DNA from: Porites lobata
Lineage: Eukaryota; Cnidaria; Anthozoa; Scleractinia; Poritidae
DNA: 64,000 nucleotides
Direction of reading: 5' to 3'
NCBI GenBank assembly: GCA_942486035.1
Contig: CALNXK010000109.1
Span: 235,001 to 299,000, forward strand
Shown here: in pieces, positions 11,466-23,556 of the stretch
Position numbering within the stretch: the first letter of the stretch is position 1
How the letters are laid out: each line of letters opens with the position of its first letter
Notes under the pieces: generated by a model
Told to the model about the DNA's origin: nothing
Database searches by the model: none
Seen by the model: only the letters and a program-made list of their open reading frames with translations
Program-made: the position numbers and the translations under genes

Positions 11466-12530
11466 TTATTCCTCGATGCTTCTGTTATTTGGGACGGTAT
11501 TTGAGCCACACTTTAGAAAGTTTTTACTTTGACGTTTTATGTTGCGAAAAGATTCTTTGAACCCTTCCCGATAATTTTCGCAAAAAATCGCAAACACAAC
11601 AGGATTTACAGCGCTCGTGGCTTGGCAAAGGAAATAACCAATAAATCGAACTATACCAGGAAATAAACACGAGTCAGGACCTCGAACATAAAACATGAAC
11701 TGAAATATGTAAACTGGAAACCAGAAAATTGCAAAAATAATAACCACAGTTGCTAACATTTTCAAGACTTTTCTATTCGACTTTTCAATCTCTTGTTGGT
11801 TCACACTGCAGCGAAATTTAATGTTATTTCCTCGCCACAGTTCAATCACGATGGCTGTATATAGTATCGTTATTACAATGAGCGGACCAGCATACAGAAA
11901 ACCAAAGTTTATAAAAGTGTAGTCTTTTCTGGCTTTGCTGCTGTTGAACAGTGGTTCCCATACCTCGTGACAGTAGGTTCCATCGTCGCTTCCATTTTTA
12001 GTAAAAATCCGATTTGTGTATAGGATTGGCGCTGCATAGAAAAGACCAAAAATCCAGGTTAAGGAGATGAGAACCATTGTGATGCGGAAAGTAATTACTT
12101 TACGAAATGGCAGCATAATGGCGAAGAAACGGTCAAATGCAATAGCGGTCAGTGACAAGATAGAAACCGCTATCGACGTTTGCTGGAGAAAAGTAACCAG
12201 CTTGCAAACAAGTTGAGCTAGTATTCCTTCTACTAGCATATCCTCTCCTGTGTAAATAGAGCGAATAGTGGGAGTCATGACGAATATGGCGATTAAAAGA
12301 TCGCTTCCCGCCATATTTGCAATCAAGAAATTCGTAGTCGTCCTCATTCGTTGCTTCCTATAAACCACCAAAATAACCAAACTGTTTCCGACGAGTGATA
12401 CGAGAATTGTCACACAGTAAATAACTGTCTTCCATGCTTTCGTTAAGTCATTATCCGGAATTTGAGGTCTACAAGATATCGAGTTGAGTCTTTCCAGAGT
12501 GTTGTTCTCCGTGAAATTGGAATAATTCAT
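11466..12530 (-). CDS. Class A (rhodopsin-like) GPCR, neuropeptide-receptor type
   Basis: A complete 354-residue seven-helix plasma-membrane receptor in one exon. The N terminus has N-glycosylation sites (NYS, NFT, NNT at residues 2-11). Helix 1 carries GNSLV (48-52). Helix 2 has Asp77 in NMAGSDLL. Cys109 at the top of helix 3 and Cys187 in a long second extracellular loop can form the conserved disulfide. The helix 3 motif is DRF (133-135) instead of DRY. Helix 6 is FAIFWFPVY with Pro272, and helix 7 is NPVVF (309-313) instead of NPxxY. This layout fits cnidarian RFamide/NPY/tachykinin-like receptors that bind small peptides and signal through G proteins. The ligand cannot be read from sequence. 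The start is the first Met before helix 1. It has no introns and no neighbour in an operon sense. Confidence 0.92.
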   Translation of the reverse strand: MNYSNFTENNTLERLNSISCRPQIPDNDLTKAWKTVIYCVTILVSLVGNSLVILVVYRKQRMRTTTNFLIANMAGSDLLIAIFVMTPTIRSIYTGEDMLVEGILAQLVCKLVTFLQQTSIAVSILSLTAIAFDRFFAIMLPFRKVITFRITMVLISLTWIFGLFYAAPILYTNRIFTKNGSDDGTYCHEVWEPLFNSSKARKDYTFINFGFLYAGPLIVITILYTAIVIELWRGNNIKFRCSVNQQEIEKSNRKVLKMLATVVIIFAIFWFPVYIFQFMFYVRGPDSCLFPGIVRFIGYFLCQATSAVNPVVFAIFCENYREGFKESFRNIKRQSKNFLKCGSNTVPNNRSIEE

Positions 12531-14440
12531 GGCGTTACAGTCAATTGCTGACCAGAAATAAATCTTTGCAGCTTGAACGACGATTTAACTTACGGTAACA
12601 ACTCAAAATGCAGTTGGAAATATTGTTAAAAGGTTTTCCCCAGGATTAATCAATGGACTGGACTCTTGCCCTTTTTGCAGACTCATATCACCGATGATGT
12701 ACTTAAAAACCACCACGATGCCTTTGGCGCGCCAAAAAATCTAGACAGAAAATAGCAAGAAGCTAGGTGAAACGCTAGTTTCCAATCTGTAAGGGCTCAA
12801 AAGATAACTAAAGTTATCGTTGAGCAAAGAAAGCGCTTGAAGAGAGTACTTTTACCCCAGTTTCAAACAAAAGTGTAGATATCATTGACTCTTTTGCATT
12901 TCCTGAGATTTCTATCCACACAGCTGACAGCTTTCTCATTGAGTTCCGCTCCTTAAAAGCAGCCAGCTGATGATATTATGAAGAATATTGACAGCGCTAG
13001 CGATCCGATGATGGCAAAATTACGCGGTTGTAAATAAACTCTATCCTTATCGTGTATATTAAATTTTCCCGCTCTCGATGTTTTAATGTTCTTGAAATAT
13101 AATACATTTATCAGCTGCACCTGCATAATTAAATTTTTACAAAAAAAGAATTTTCTTCAACGAACCACATTAAGAGTTCCCATCTTACCTGCTAATGCAT
13201 TTTTTCAATAGAGTCTTCACCTACTTACCTAGCCGACCTCAAGAAATCTCGGAGACGTGAGAGTTATTTTAACTTATTTTGGAACTTGATCGTTGTTAAT
13301 ACTTACACGTCACTTGAATTACATTGCACAAAAAGAACTCTCAAACGACAAAACATGTGACAGTCGAAGTTACACACACAGAAAAAATAGAATCTTCTCA
13401 ACTATGTTTTTATTTTTTGGGACTCAACCTGACACTTTGTCAAGTTGATGGAAAATTTCTTTCTGTCACTAATCCCGCCATAAGTCCAAGGTTTTCTCAG
13501 TTCAGTAAAAGTCCTTTTTAATTATTTATTAGGTTCAATCTTGACTTAGAAGACTGAAGTGAATCGTTAGCGACACCAAGGTACTTTCCGAGCTCAATTA
13601 ATAAACTGAAAATGTCAGGTAAAATACATCACAAAGAATTAATTGCGAAGACTAACAAGGGTTACTAACAAAAAGAAGTTCAAATGTTTTTTCTTTGCAA
13701 ACTGACTTTCTTTTATGACAACATATTAAACAGCTCTCTATTTTAATGCAAATTAGACGGAGGCCATAAAGCGACGTCCGAAACAGAGTCTACGGCTATA
13801 CATATGAAATTTTAAAATTTTAGTTTATAACTTTACACTCTTTTCATTACAACAGCGATGAAGTTTGAAAAAGAGACGACTCGAGTTATTAGTAACGTTT
13901 TTGCTGTGGTCGCCGTTTAGCGTGCTCTATAAACTCGATCGCTATTGCTAAGAAGCGCTGTTTCCTAAGAGAGAACAATGACCTCTTTCCCGGATAACCC
14001 CAACATGAAATTTCAGTTTTTTGCAGCTTTCCCTTAAAATACAACATAGTACTAGCTAACTATAACATTTACAAATATTTAAAAATCTGAGTGTCTTCTA
14101 GTTTTTCGATTTTTATTTAGAAGTCAAGTTTGATTAATAGACATTCAAATGGAACAAGTAAAATTTATGAGATGTTCTCGAAAATGCCCTGCATATTGGT
14201 AGAGTTTCTTCCATTCTACTGCAGTTTAAACGTTGATATCACGAGGTAAACGAACTTTCATGTTAGATTGGACCAACCTAAAGATGGTTAACTGAGGAGG
14301 GCACGATGCAACTCCGGCTCGAGCTAGCTGATCGTCTTAAATCACTGTTCGCTTTAAGTACATCTGTCCAAATTTTATATTTTGTCACACGTGCACTTTT
14401 TTCATGAACCGTTTTCCACGACTGAAAACTGGGGACGAGG
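12531..14440. other. 5' flank of the receptor gene and intergenic DNA
   Basis: Apart from the E2F-like palindrome, no coding or repeat feature could be bounded. Promoter and 5' UTR of the receptor probably lie in the first few hundred bases. Confidence 0.35.
12723..12736. promoter_or_regulatory. Palindromic E2F-like site upstream of receptor
   Basis: TTTGGCGCGCCAAA is a perfect palindrome. It reads as an E2F-type TTTSGCGC motif on both strands and lies about 190 bp upstream of the minus-strand receptor start. Function is not shown; a chance occurrence is possible. Confidence 0.3.
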
Positions 14441-14639
14441 ATGGGCCTGGATGACCTAGATAGTGCAAAATTAAGTGTCTCAGCAGTGTTTCTGGGAATA
14501 ATAGTAGTTCCAATTTTATATGTCGACGTCTGTGGAATTAAGACACAAAATAACAGCGTATTGGTACAGAAGGAGAAGTCATCCCGATTTGAACATACAA
14601 GGCGTGCTCATTTTCCATCAGGAAGGCAAGGTGTTATGG
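14441..14639 (+). CDS. Candidate first coding exon of a membrane-anchored protein (partial)
   Basis: An open frame starts at an ATG in a good context (GAGGATGG) and encodes about 66 residues. There is a short acidic N terminus, a hydrophobic segment at residues 12-32 (ending ILYVDVC) and a basic, polar tail. The frame runs into a strong splice donor, ATGG|GTAAGT, at 14639/14640 in phase 1. This fits the first exon of a type II membrane or secreted protein. A possible next exon near 14931-15042 ends in AAG|GTGAGT, but its acceptor is weak and the phase-compatible reading stops soon, so I do not join it. Not similar to a family that I recognise; it could be a chance open frame. Confidence 0.4.
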
Positions 14640-17600
14640 GTAAGTTTCTCCACTAAGAGCCGCCTTTGCTTCACTCTTCGAGAATAGTCCACGTTCAATA
14701 TATCAAAATTCTAAATGACGCCCGGGCTTTCTGGTCATTTTGCTATGTATTTGGTTTGGTTTTCTGTGTGTTCAAGTCTCTTCTGAGAATTGCGAGACAG
14801 TAGAGTCTCGAAAATTTGCAATTTTGTCCCTAAAGCCTCGGGATCAAGTTAAAATTTTAATATATCGAAAGTTGGCTACTTGTAAAAGCTGCGGGTATTT
14901 TTCATTGCAATGATGTCTTTGAACACAAAGGTTATTCAACAGCACCGGATAGAATTATTGGAAAAAACAGTCACAAATCTAGACGAAAACAACTCAATCT
15001 CCAGAAAAATTGGACCTAGTCTCGAAAAGACAAAACATTAAGGTGAGTAACTTGAACTGATCTCTTCATTTTTCGAAATTTGTGCAACCCTTTGATGATT
15101 AGAGAGAGTTCGTCGGACTTAGACCCAGTTCAAACGTCGAACTTTTCATGTACCGAACTTTTGCTATTTAGGTCGCTGACTATGATACAAATTCGACGGT
15201 TGATCAGACGTGGAACTTCAATCATTAGTCGCGATCGGACTTGCCTGTAAAAATATATTATTATGATAGTAATTTATGCATTAGGCTCGGCACCGCTTTG
15301 CAGTCGAAATTCAGTCGACCAATTTGTAGATATTATGTCGGACCAAGAGAGAATAATAATCTAACTGATTTAAGGGAGCGACAGAGATTTCTTTTGTTAC
15401 CAGTAAGACGCCAGGTCAGGTACAGCGACATTTTGAGCTCCAAGTGGTAACCCATGAACCTACTTGCTTGAAATTTGGCTAACTTCCTGTTAGATTGTTA
15501 TTCTGAAAACACATGTCACTCTGCGAATTATACTTTCTTTTTTCCTTTTGAGATATACACTAGTATTTTTTCACAGGTATTGGTTTAATGACTTATCCCT
15601 CTGATCAATAACTTCATCTGCTAAGAACTGAAGAACAAACGCACTTGACAAAAATCTGAGACAAGCTTTTGTAGCCAAACGCGTCAAGAAGGGAATGCGA
15701 ATCCGCAGTGCGACTGCTATAACCGGGGCCACCTAGACAAAACAACAATACATTCCGAGAAATTTATTCGTCGATCATAATCGAAATAAACAACATGGAT
15801 CCAAACCAGCAAGACGCGGCCTTTTGAACCCGCTGAAGAAAGCACGTGTTTCCTGAGAGGTCTGTTAGAGTGAATGACGCGAGGCAAAGAAAACGTTAGT
15901 TCTATTTTTGACTACAGGTCTTGATGTTATCGCAAAGCGCAGCGATGGTAGCGAAGAAATTGCAGTTAGTTGACAAAATAACAGCTTGGGTCAAACAAAC
16001 GTGTCTCCTGGGTGTTATATGTACAGTTTTGAATAGAAAAAACATTGTCTGGTGAGACATTTCCGGCTTGAAAAACGTTTGCTTTTGTGCTTGGAGCAAC
16101 TTATTGTTGTTGTTGTTTTTTTTACGAGCTGCTGATTGGCCCAAAACCAACTTTCTCGAAATGTATTGTTATTGTCCTGCAATCCGATTGGTCAACTTTG
16201 TCTAACGGCCTCTTCACATGAGCCCGGTTACCGGGACCTATTTCGCCTTGGGTTCGTATGAGAAATTTCAGCCGGTTTCGGCCTGCCCAGATCATAGTGG
16301 ACCTCTGTTTAGTTGATTGGGTATATTAAATATATAGCAAAACTCTAAACTAGGAATCGGAGCCTAGGAGAGTGCGTTCGACATGTTTGTAAGCCATTTA
16401 AAAGGTGTACAGGTAACAGCGGGCTAAACATCTAAGTAAAGTATATGTAGGAAACGACGCGTCAAACGCTGACTGTGATCCTCAGGGCTGATTCTTTTGC
16501 ACTGTAGGATGGTCAATAAAATTGGCTAAAAATTGGGATGCAGAAAACTGAATTCATCTGAAAAGTTTTTTGATTGAGTGTCAAAGCGTCGCGTCTCTCT
16601 TTAAACCCTTGTTGCATGACACTAGGCTAACGCGACTCACCTACTTAGCACTGCTTTCCAAATACAACATACACGGAATTGGTGAGATTGATGGTCAACG
16701 TTTCACCGTTCAACTTCTGGTATGTTTTTCAAAAATGGTCACAAGCAAAAGAGAATACAACGCTGTAAATAGCTTTCAAACGCGAAATGATGTAATTTGT
16801 AATAGAATTAAGTTGAATATGGTCAATCTAAGCTCATAAAAACAAATACAGAATGCAGCACACATTGTTAACATGACATCTACATATCCGATCATCTAAG
16901 AATGGAGTTTTTCCTATACAAAAAACACTTAATTGAAAACTGCGAGGAAAACGATAAAGTAAGTTTAAACAGAAAATCGCAAATGTTTTATCTGTGAACA
17001 AGGGTCACAAAATAGATACCAGTTCCCGGGTGAGAAAAACTGTTGCCAACGCAGCACCAACGATCAAGAAAAAGATGTACAACGCACGTGAGTTAGCGCT
17101 TCAAACTGATGTACAACGTAAGCTACGGCCTCAAAGCGAGGAAAATGTGTGTTGACACAAATGCAATCTCAAAAAATCTCGCCTATTAATTGCACAGGAC
17201 ACCCAACAGAAATTAGGGGTTGCGTTCTCCTACGTCGAACGCAATTACAATTGGGCGAGCTTATAAACGAACTGAAAAACAACTTGCTACCTAGAATTTA
17301 CGATTTCCATTTTTCAAATATTTAGGACGTTTGCATTACCATACATATTATTTTCCGCGATCCAGAGCTAATTATGGCAACTTCAGAGTTACGCTACTGC
17401 TGATTTTTGGAACCAGGAGCTGGGCTCCTGTTTGAACAAAATACCTCTAAAAATCAAGAATGCAGTATCCCTTTAAAATTTGAAAACCACTGAAGAAATA
17501 ACTGTCGTAACTGATCCGAGAACTGCCTGAGAGTGACTTCCTGCGCGTTTATAATATCTTGCATGTTTTTTCTCTCAGTTGCTTTCAATGTTATTTATTA

Positions 17601-18590
17601 CTTATTTCTTCGTGCATCTTTTTACTGGTGCTATGTATAACTTTTTTGTTTGTTTTTTTTTCTTGTTTCCATGTACGTTTGCTTGATTAATTCAAATGCC
17701 TCAAATCTTTCTTTAAGAATGAGATCAGGTTTGATCGTAAACACCTTTTAGCACCATAGGCTTTCGTTTACACGCCTCTACATTTTTTCATTTTCTTTTT
17801 CGTTTAAATGTTGCAATTAGTTTGGGGTAATAAAGACACCAAAAAATTTGATAGCGGCACTTGGCGAACGGCGAGCAGAGAAGGTGAGAATATCTTTGAT
17901 GATTCGGATAGCACAGGATAGACTGACCTTCTGCAAAAATATATACCTCAGCGTTTTCTAGATGAATTATCCTCTATCGAAGCGATGAAGGAACTTAGTG
18001 TTCTAATGTACAGCTTTCACACACAGTTTGCATTATACGTGAAAAGTCGAATGCAAATAGCGAGGTGATCTGGCGAAAAGGATCGTTGTTGTGAACTAGT
18101 CACACTGTAGTTCAAATAATTACTACTGCTGTATCGTTTTGTTTTCTATGTTTACTTTTCAGTTTCTACGATTCAGGTTACGTGATGTGCATGTCGCCCG
18201 CTTTATTTTACCTCGCTAATGTTTTTTTTTTCCTCATATTTATTTTGTCGTGTTTGCCCTGAGTTGGTTGATCGTTCGATTATTTGCCAGGCTGTCTGTC
18301 ATTACGTCGTGAGGTGTGTCAGCCTCATTTTGTTCTCTGTTCAAAGGTTCGGGAAACAATGTAACGTTAAAAATTATACAGTGTCTATTAAGTTACATAA
18401 TTATTTGCTGAGCGTGTATATCAAGAAGAGTTACATTTTTTGTGAGGACGTCATCTCACTGATTTGCTGCCATTATGCGCCAACAATTTATAATGTATAA
18501 ATTCAATGATTACACTTTTACAGACATTTAATAAAGCTGTCCTGGTTTAAAAATAATAACGTTGTATAAAGCCACTGGAGTGATAGATAA
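14640..18590. other. No gene recognised; possible intron of the exon at 14441
   Basis: Short open frames only. A (GTT)n run with poly-T lies at 16104-16121. A donor-like AAG|GTGAGT is at 15042. No inverted-repeat element could be bounded. Confidence 0.35.
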
Positions 18591-18621
18591 GAACAAAATC
18601 AAAATAATTTTGATTTTGTTC
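18591..18621. repeat. Perfect 31-bp AT-rich palindrome
   Basis: Arms GAACAAAATCAAAAT and its exact inverse meet around a single central A. No flanking gene end explains it as a terminator. It may be the core of a small foldback. Confidence 0.8.
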
Positions 18622-19270
18622 TCATTACGACTGCACGGTATGTACAACGGTTATAATTATTTTATTTTTTCCGATTCAAGAAAGCATGCTACAAAAAATT
18701 AATTTTAAACCTCAGCCCAAAATAAGTATAAAATGTCAGCAAGTCCACAGCAACAAACAATGAGTGGTGCCGGATCTCCCAGTTGTAGACCTGATCAGTA
18801 CAATTAAACTTGTAGAAAAATATGAAACGGCAAACTGATCCAATCCATTGCTTTTATTGTCACATTTTCAATTTCGTATCTGTAACGAACTTTTAGTTTA
18901 TATTTCCATTGTTCTTTTAACCCCTGAAGAAGGCTTGTTTGCAAACCGAAATATTGGGCAATATAATATTATTATGTATTTTTGTTTTATTCTTTTGTTT
19001 ACTTCTTCACCGGCTTGCCGTGATTGGATCAGTTTGCCATTTCATATTTTCCCAAAATATGTACCTTGCGATAAGGCTACGTGACATGAATCGCATTTTG
19101 TAAGTCAAATTAAACCAACCCATTTCGCAAAGCAGTTGTAAATTTAATTTACAATAGCGACATTTTTCGTTTTCGTTTTCTTTAAAATGTCCTGAAAGTG
19201 TTGTTTGAAGAGTTTCTTATGGTGAAGTTCACTCAACTCCTTTTAGTGAATATACTTTTTGCAAGCGAGG
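18622..19270. other. Possible degraded retroelement tail
   Basis: Apart from the CTGAAGA motif, no bounded feature or convincing frame is seen. Confidence 0.3.
18924..18951 (+). ncRNA. CTGAAGA-hairpin-GAAA motif, Penelope-like tail type
   Basis: CTGAAGA (18924-18930) is followed by an imperfect hairpin GGCTTG/CAAACC and then GAAA (18948-18951). The same arrangement appears at 49059-49089, next to a peptide known to me from cnidarian Penelope-like element tails. It resembles the CUGANGA...GAAA core of hammerhead ribozymes, but one extra base sits before the stem and no stem I is evident. Activity is not claimed. Confidence 0.35.
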
Positions 19271-19679
19271 CTGCATTCATTATGTGTACTGTAGGGGGAA
19301 GACGGGGGGTATTTTTAGAGGGGCAATTTTTTCAACATCCCCCAGATCATACAGAAGTTTTAGAGTACCCCCCTCCCCCCCGCTCTTGACCAGAAGAAAA
19401 AATAACAACCCCCCACCCCACCCAGTCTTGACGAGGAAAGTAAAATATGGGCAAAATGATGAAATCGTGGAGAGATTAATGGTTAACATAGCAAACTAAA
19501 AACAAAAGGTGACCAAAGGTTCACAGATTGTAGTATTTCTGGCGTAAAGAAGAGATTATGGAGATCATGGCGAATTGGAATATATTTATGTAGATATTTG
19601 TGCCTCATAAAAAATTTTCAGACCCCCCCCCAAAAAATCCTCTGCTCCCCTTCCCCTGTGATATACATAATGAATGCAG
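19271..19679. mobile_element. MITE with CTGCATTCATTATGT ends
   Basis: The left end CTGCATTCATTATGTGTACT and the right end ATACATAATGAATGCAG are terminal inverted repeats. Subterminal G-rich and C-rich tracts (19301-19312, 19367-19381, 19623-19631) follow. The 409-bp unit encodes nothing convincing; the frames here are low-complexity shadows. Confidence 0.7.
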
Positions 19680-21136
19680 TCCTAGTATTGCTCCCAAAAC
19701 GAGCTCTAGCCTGTGATAGAGTTTATAAAAATGACTCCAAAGGAAACTGGGTTATTTGAATAAGAATTATTCTGAAATCCAGGTTTGCAGTGAATACGGA
19801 CTTAGGCAGCCCCTAAAAAGGGATTGTTCTGCATGTACCCAGTAAAGAAACGTACGTAATTTTTTACTCCAAGTTTGGTGTTAAAAACTCTTTCAAAACT
19901 GAAAGTTGTTGAGCAGGCTTTAAGTACAATAATCCAGCTGCGATGTCCTTGTTAACTTTATAAAAAGAATAATTTAATAACATCGAATTTTAACAAATGT
20001 ACTTCTTAACTTCCTTTAGGACAATTTGTTATACCTAAGAAAAATAAGTCCAATTCATTTGAAACTGAATAAACTTAAATCAAAAACGTAATATCATCCT
20101 TTGACTAAATTCGTCCGTTGTTGAGTCCATCCGGACTGTTATTTTGTATCTCAGCTGCAATGGTGGATCACTACGGATTTTTTTCAGAGATATTATATGT
20201 AAGCCATTTCAGAAGAGGGCGTGAGTATTACTTAAAGAACACAATACTCAGGAAGTGCAGTTTTTAAATCACAAATTTTCCAAACGCTTTTTACAGTCCG
20301 ATTAAGAAACAGAAAATTTCAATTTAACAGTTCATCCACCGTGCGTCATATGTTGGTAGTCAGTGGTTACCGTGATCAATACATTACTTGCTTAATGGTC
20401 AAAGCCATTAGAAGTATTTCACTGGCATTGGTTATTATGAAGCGAAATAGGCTAATCCGCTTTTAGCACTCAAGTCATCGCACTTGCTCTTAAAATATTT
20501 AATCCTACACCAAACGATCACTATTGTGTAGACGCACGTGCTTCAGTCGACAAATTTATAAGCACACTTCAACCTGACAAATTCACACCGTCATCATGAG
20601 TTGAAGCAGTAGATCTCTGCTGTTGATGTACATTCATTTATGTGAGTCATAATCATAATCAAATCGAAGCGGCAATTTGATTGCTACATATTTTAAAGAC
20701 AACTGCTGTTACAGTATTTATTATGATGCTTAGGTAATATATACGGTAAAGAATACGTTTCCCGTAAGTAAAACTGAAAGAGGAAATAGTGTGGCCACAG
20801 TGCCAACAACGGTTTTGCAAGATGACAACTCCAGCGGGAACAAACAGTCGCTAATATAAACAGGAAAACAAACTTGTATGACAAAGGCTAAGTAGGTGTC
20901 GGACTCATAAAATACTGCCGCTTCTTATCACGTAACCTACTCAGCTAGCCAAGAATTGTATGCTCTTCAGAAGAGAATTGGATAACAATTGCCGTAATCT
21001 CTTTACTACCGTATGGCCAATTGAGCACTAAAGATTACCAACAAATTTGCATTATCTCATTACCGATTTAAATTTCTAATGGAAAGCATTTTTCCAAGAT
21101 ACGTCTAGCAAAAAAGAACATCGTATTAAACGCAGA
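19680..21136. other. 5' flank of the amine-like receptor
   Basis: No coding or repeat feature bounded. The promoter of the receptor at 21137 probably lies here. Confidence 0.35.
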
Positions 21137-22171
21137 ATGAAGAACGAGAGTTATCCAATGCCGACGGACCAAACACTTAAGGAGAAAGCGAGACAAGATA
21201 TTTATCTCACGGTGGTCACTTGCTCGTTGATCGCGATATTAATTGTTTTAACACTACTGGGAAACTTACTTGTAATGACCGCGTTTTGCCTTTATAAAGA
21301 ACTACGTACCATTACAAACTACTTTCTAGTGTCGCTCTCACTCGCGGATCTTCTAACTGCTTTACTGGCCATGCCTATATTTATGGTGTCCAGAATTTCA
21401 AAGGAAAATATGTTTCCCGGTGGGACTGTGTTTTATGATGTTTGGCGATCAATAGACCTCATATGTGGCACCGCATCCATATGGAACCTTTGTTTGGTCA
21501 GCTTAGATAGATTGCTTGCTGTCGCCTCCCCGCTTACACACTTAGTTATACTAACGCCGTCTCGCGCCAAAGCCGCCATTCTGTTAGTTTGGGCGATTTC
21601 TGCAGCGCTCTCAGGGCTTCTACTTCTCAATTGGAGCCATAAAGGCATTGCCATCACTATCATCAGTTTCTTCCTGCCGTTGGTAATCATTATTTTCTCA
21701 TATGTCAAGATCTATCAGGTTACCACAAGGACATGTGCTCTACGACGCAACGGAGGGACCCGACTTAAAAGAGATATTCACTCAGCAAAACAGATGGTCA
21801 TCGTGATTGGTGTGTTCATATTATGCTGGGTAGGCTTCTTCGTATTGACGCTGATTCTCTCGACAAAAAAATCTCTGTCTTACGCCATCAATCCAGCAAT
21901 CTTAGACATTCTAAAGTCTCTAACGTATCTCAACTCATGTATAAACCCGCTCTTATTTACAACAGTCAGTAGAAAATTCAAGAAAGCAATAACTGATATT
22001 TTGCACTGTCGGCGGGTGAATTTTAGGAGAAGGATAATGCGAAACGGTAACAAAACTAGACGCACCAATATGAGCTCTTTACTGGATTCATCGTTTTCAC
22101 ATAATCACAGCCCAACCTGTCTTTTAAAGAAACCGTTTTTAGCAACTACAGAGAAGGAAACGTGTGTCTGA
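21137..22171 (+). CDS. Amine-like class A GPCR lacking the conserved disulfide
   Basis: A complete 344-residue seven-helix receptor in one exon, with a short N terminus (NES glycosylation site). Motifs are GNLLV in helix 1 and LSLADLL in helix 2 (Asp71). Helix 3 reads DVWRSIDLICGTASIWN, with Asp107 at the amine-binding position 3.32. It follows with DRL (124-126) instead of DRY. Helix 6 is CWVGFF, with Gly233 where aminergic receptors have Pro. Helix 7 is NSCINPLLF. Position 3.25 is Tyr100 instead of Cys and the second extracellular loop is only a few residues long without Cys, so the family-wide disulfide is absent on both sides. Helices 3 and 6 resemble adrenergic/dopamine/trace-amine receptors, and the closest relative in this window is the receptor at 55636-62361 (shared LRRDI-AK segment before helix 6). 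AATAAA at 22406-22411 is a possible poly(A) signal. The ligand is unknown. Confidence 0.92.
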   Translation: MKNESYPMPTDQTLKEKARQDIYLTVVTCSLIAILIVLTLLGNLLVMTAFCLYKELRTITNYFLVSLSLADLLTALLAMPIFMVSRISKENMFPGGTVFYDVWRSIDLICGTASIWNLCLVSLDRLLAVASPLTHLVILTPSRAKAAILLVWAISAALSGLLLLNWSHKGIAITIISFFLPLVIIIFSYVKIYQVTTRTCALRRNGGTRLKRDIHSAKQMVIVIGVFILCWVGFFVLTLILSTKKSLSYAINPAILDILKSLTYLNSCINPLLFTTVSRKFKKAITDILHCRRVNFRRRIMRNGNKTRRTNMSSLLDSSFSHNHSPTCLLKKPFLATTEKETCV

Positions 22172-23556
22172 ACATGAACTTGATATGAATATGAATATGA
22201 GTTCTAGCTGTGACAACTTTTGATACTTGAGTTACTTGAAATTTCGGCTTTTTTCTCAACCGATTGCTTCCTTGTATGTGTTGGAAAATAATTTCATGCT
22301 CTTGGACAAATTTAAATAGTTTAGTAGGAATTTCTTTTGTTTTTATTTTCGTTTTGGATACATACAGCGAACTGACTGCTGTAAGCAATATAGTTATGAA
22401 AAGTAAATAAAACCTCAGATCCATAATCTTATTCATGCAGTGCTTTTCTGCGTGTTTTTCTCGCTTGTCACGAGATAAAAAAATCACTAGGAAACCGGCG
22501 AAACAGTTTTCTTCCGAACAAATAAAAGAAAAAAGAAAGAAAAATGCACCATTTGTAGGAAGTAATACACCGGCACGGAAGGATTTATATTTTTTCAAGA
22601 AGAGGGATTAGAACCAACAAGTAATGAATAAGAACCGATTATTTACATGAAAGGTAACTAGCCTTCGACATTATTAAACTAGTTACACAATCGCTTTAAT
22701 CGGGTAAATATGTTGCGCTAAATGATACGAATCTTGGTAGCAAAGGTTAATCACATCAGACGGCAGCTTCTAAATGTTTGATCGTTTCAGTCTTCCCTTC
22801 GCTAAAAGCCATTGTCTCTCTCTACACTTGCTTAATATAGGCAATTTGATTTTTCAAAATTTAATTTGAAACCAAAACTAAAGCACCTGCAAGGACATTT
22901 ATAATCCGATATATAGTCATGTTATAAATGTTTCCGACGTGTGCGTGATCAGGTAGCACATTTTCGTTTGCGTGGAAGATTTGCACGGAACACCACTCAG
23001 ATTTTCGCCGCTTCAAGCCAGACCACATTTAGGGAAACAGAATTTTGAGTTCATTTGAATCGCCCCTCAGTTGCTTAATTTTAATAAAGCAGATTAAGTT
23101 CTCTAGCTCCGACAGATAACAACATAATTGTAGTGCAATTATGTTAATCGGAGCGAAGCTGTCGACAAAATATTAACGGCGTTCCAGGTTATTGATCGGC
23201 CTCTGAATCTGCCTTAAAATCAACTTGTAATTCCGTTTCGAAGTGAATACATGACCTCCAAAAAAACCGATTGCCGGTAAATCGTTCAATCGCAAATTCC
23301 TACATTCTTCCCTCTTTTATTGGAAAACCTGATCACGAATTTTTTATCTAAATCATTGTGAAATTTTGTAAGTGCGATATTTATATCATTTCTTCTTCTT
23401 CTTTTTAACTGAATATTGACTGCTTTATACAATGATGACAAATGGATGTGAAATAATATATTACATGATATATTAAGATTTGACAATTTTTGGAATTTAT
23501 TTTTTTCTTTCCGCAAATAAAAGGTTTACTATCGCGACGATGAGTTAATAAAATAG
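22172..23556. other. 3' flank and intergenic DNA
   Basis: The possible poly(A) signal of the receptor is at 22406. No other feature found; the open frame on the opposite strand at 22146-22598 has no domain. Confidence 0.35.

Noticed and set aside
19198..19499. Overlapping open frames on both strands
   Set aside because: They cover C/G homopolymer tracts of the MITE at 19271-19679.
21433..21708. Minus-strand open frames opposite the receptor (also 21880-22068, 61683-61886, 61890-62228)
   Set aside because: Shadows of the seven-helix coding sequence in other frames.
22146..22598. 150-residue minus-strand open frame
   Set aside because: Overlaps the receptor 3' end, with low-complexity Phe/Lys-rich composition and no domain; likely 3' UTR antisense noise.
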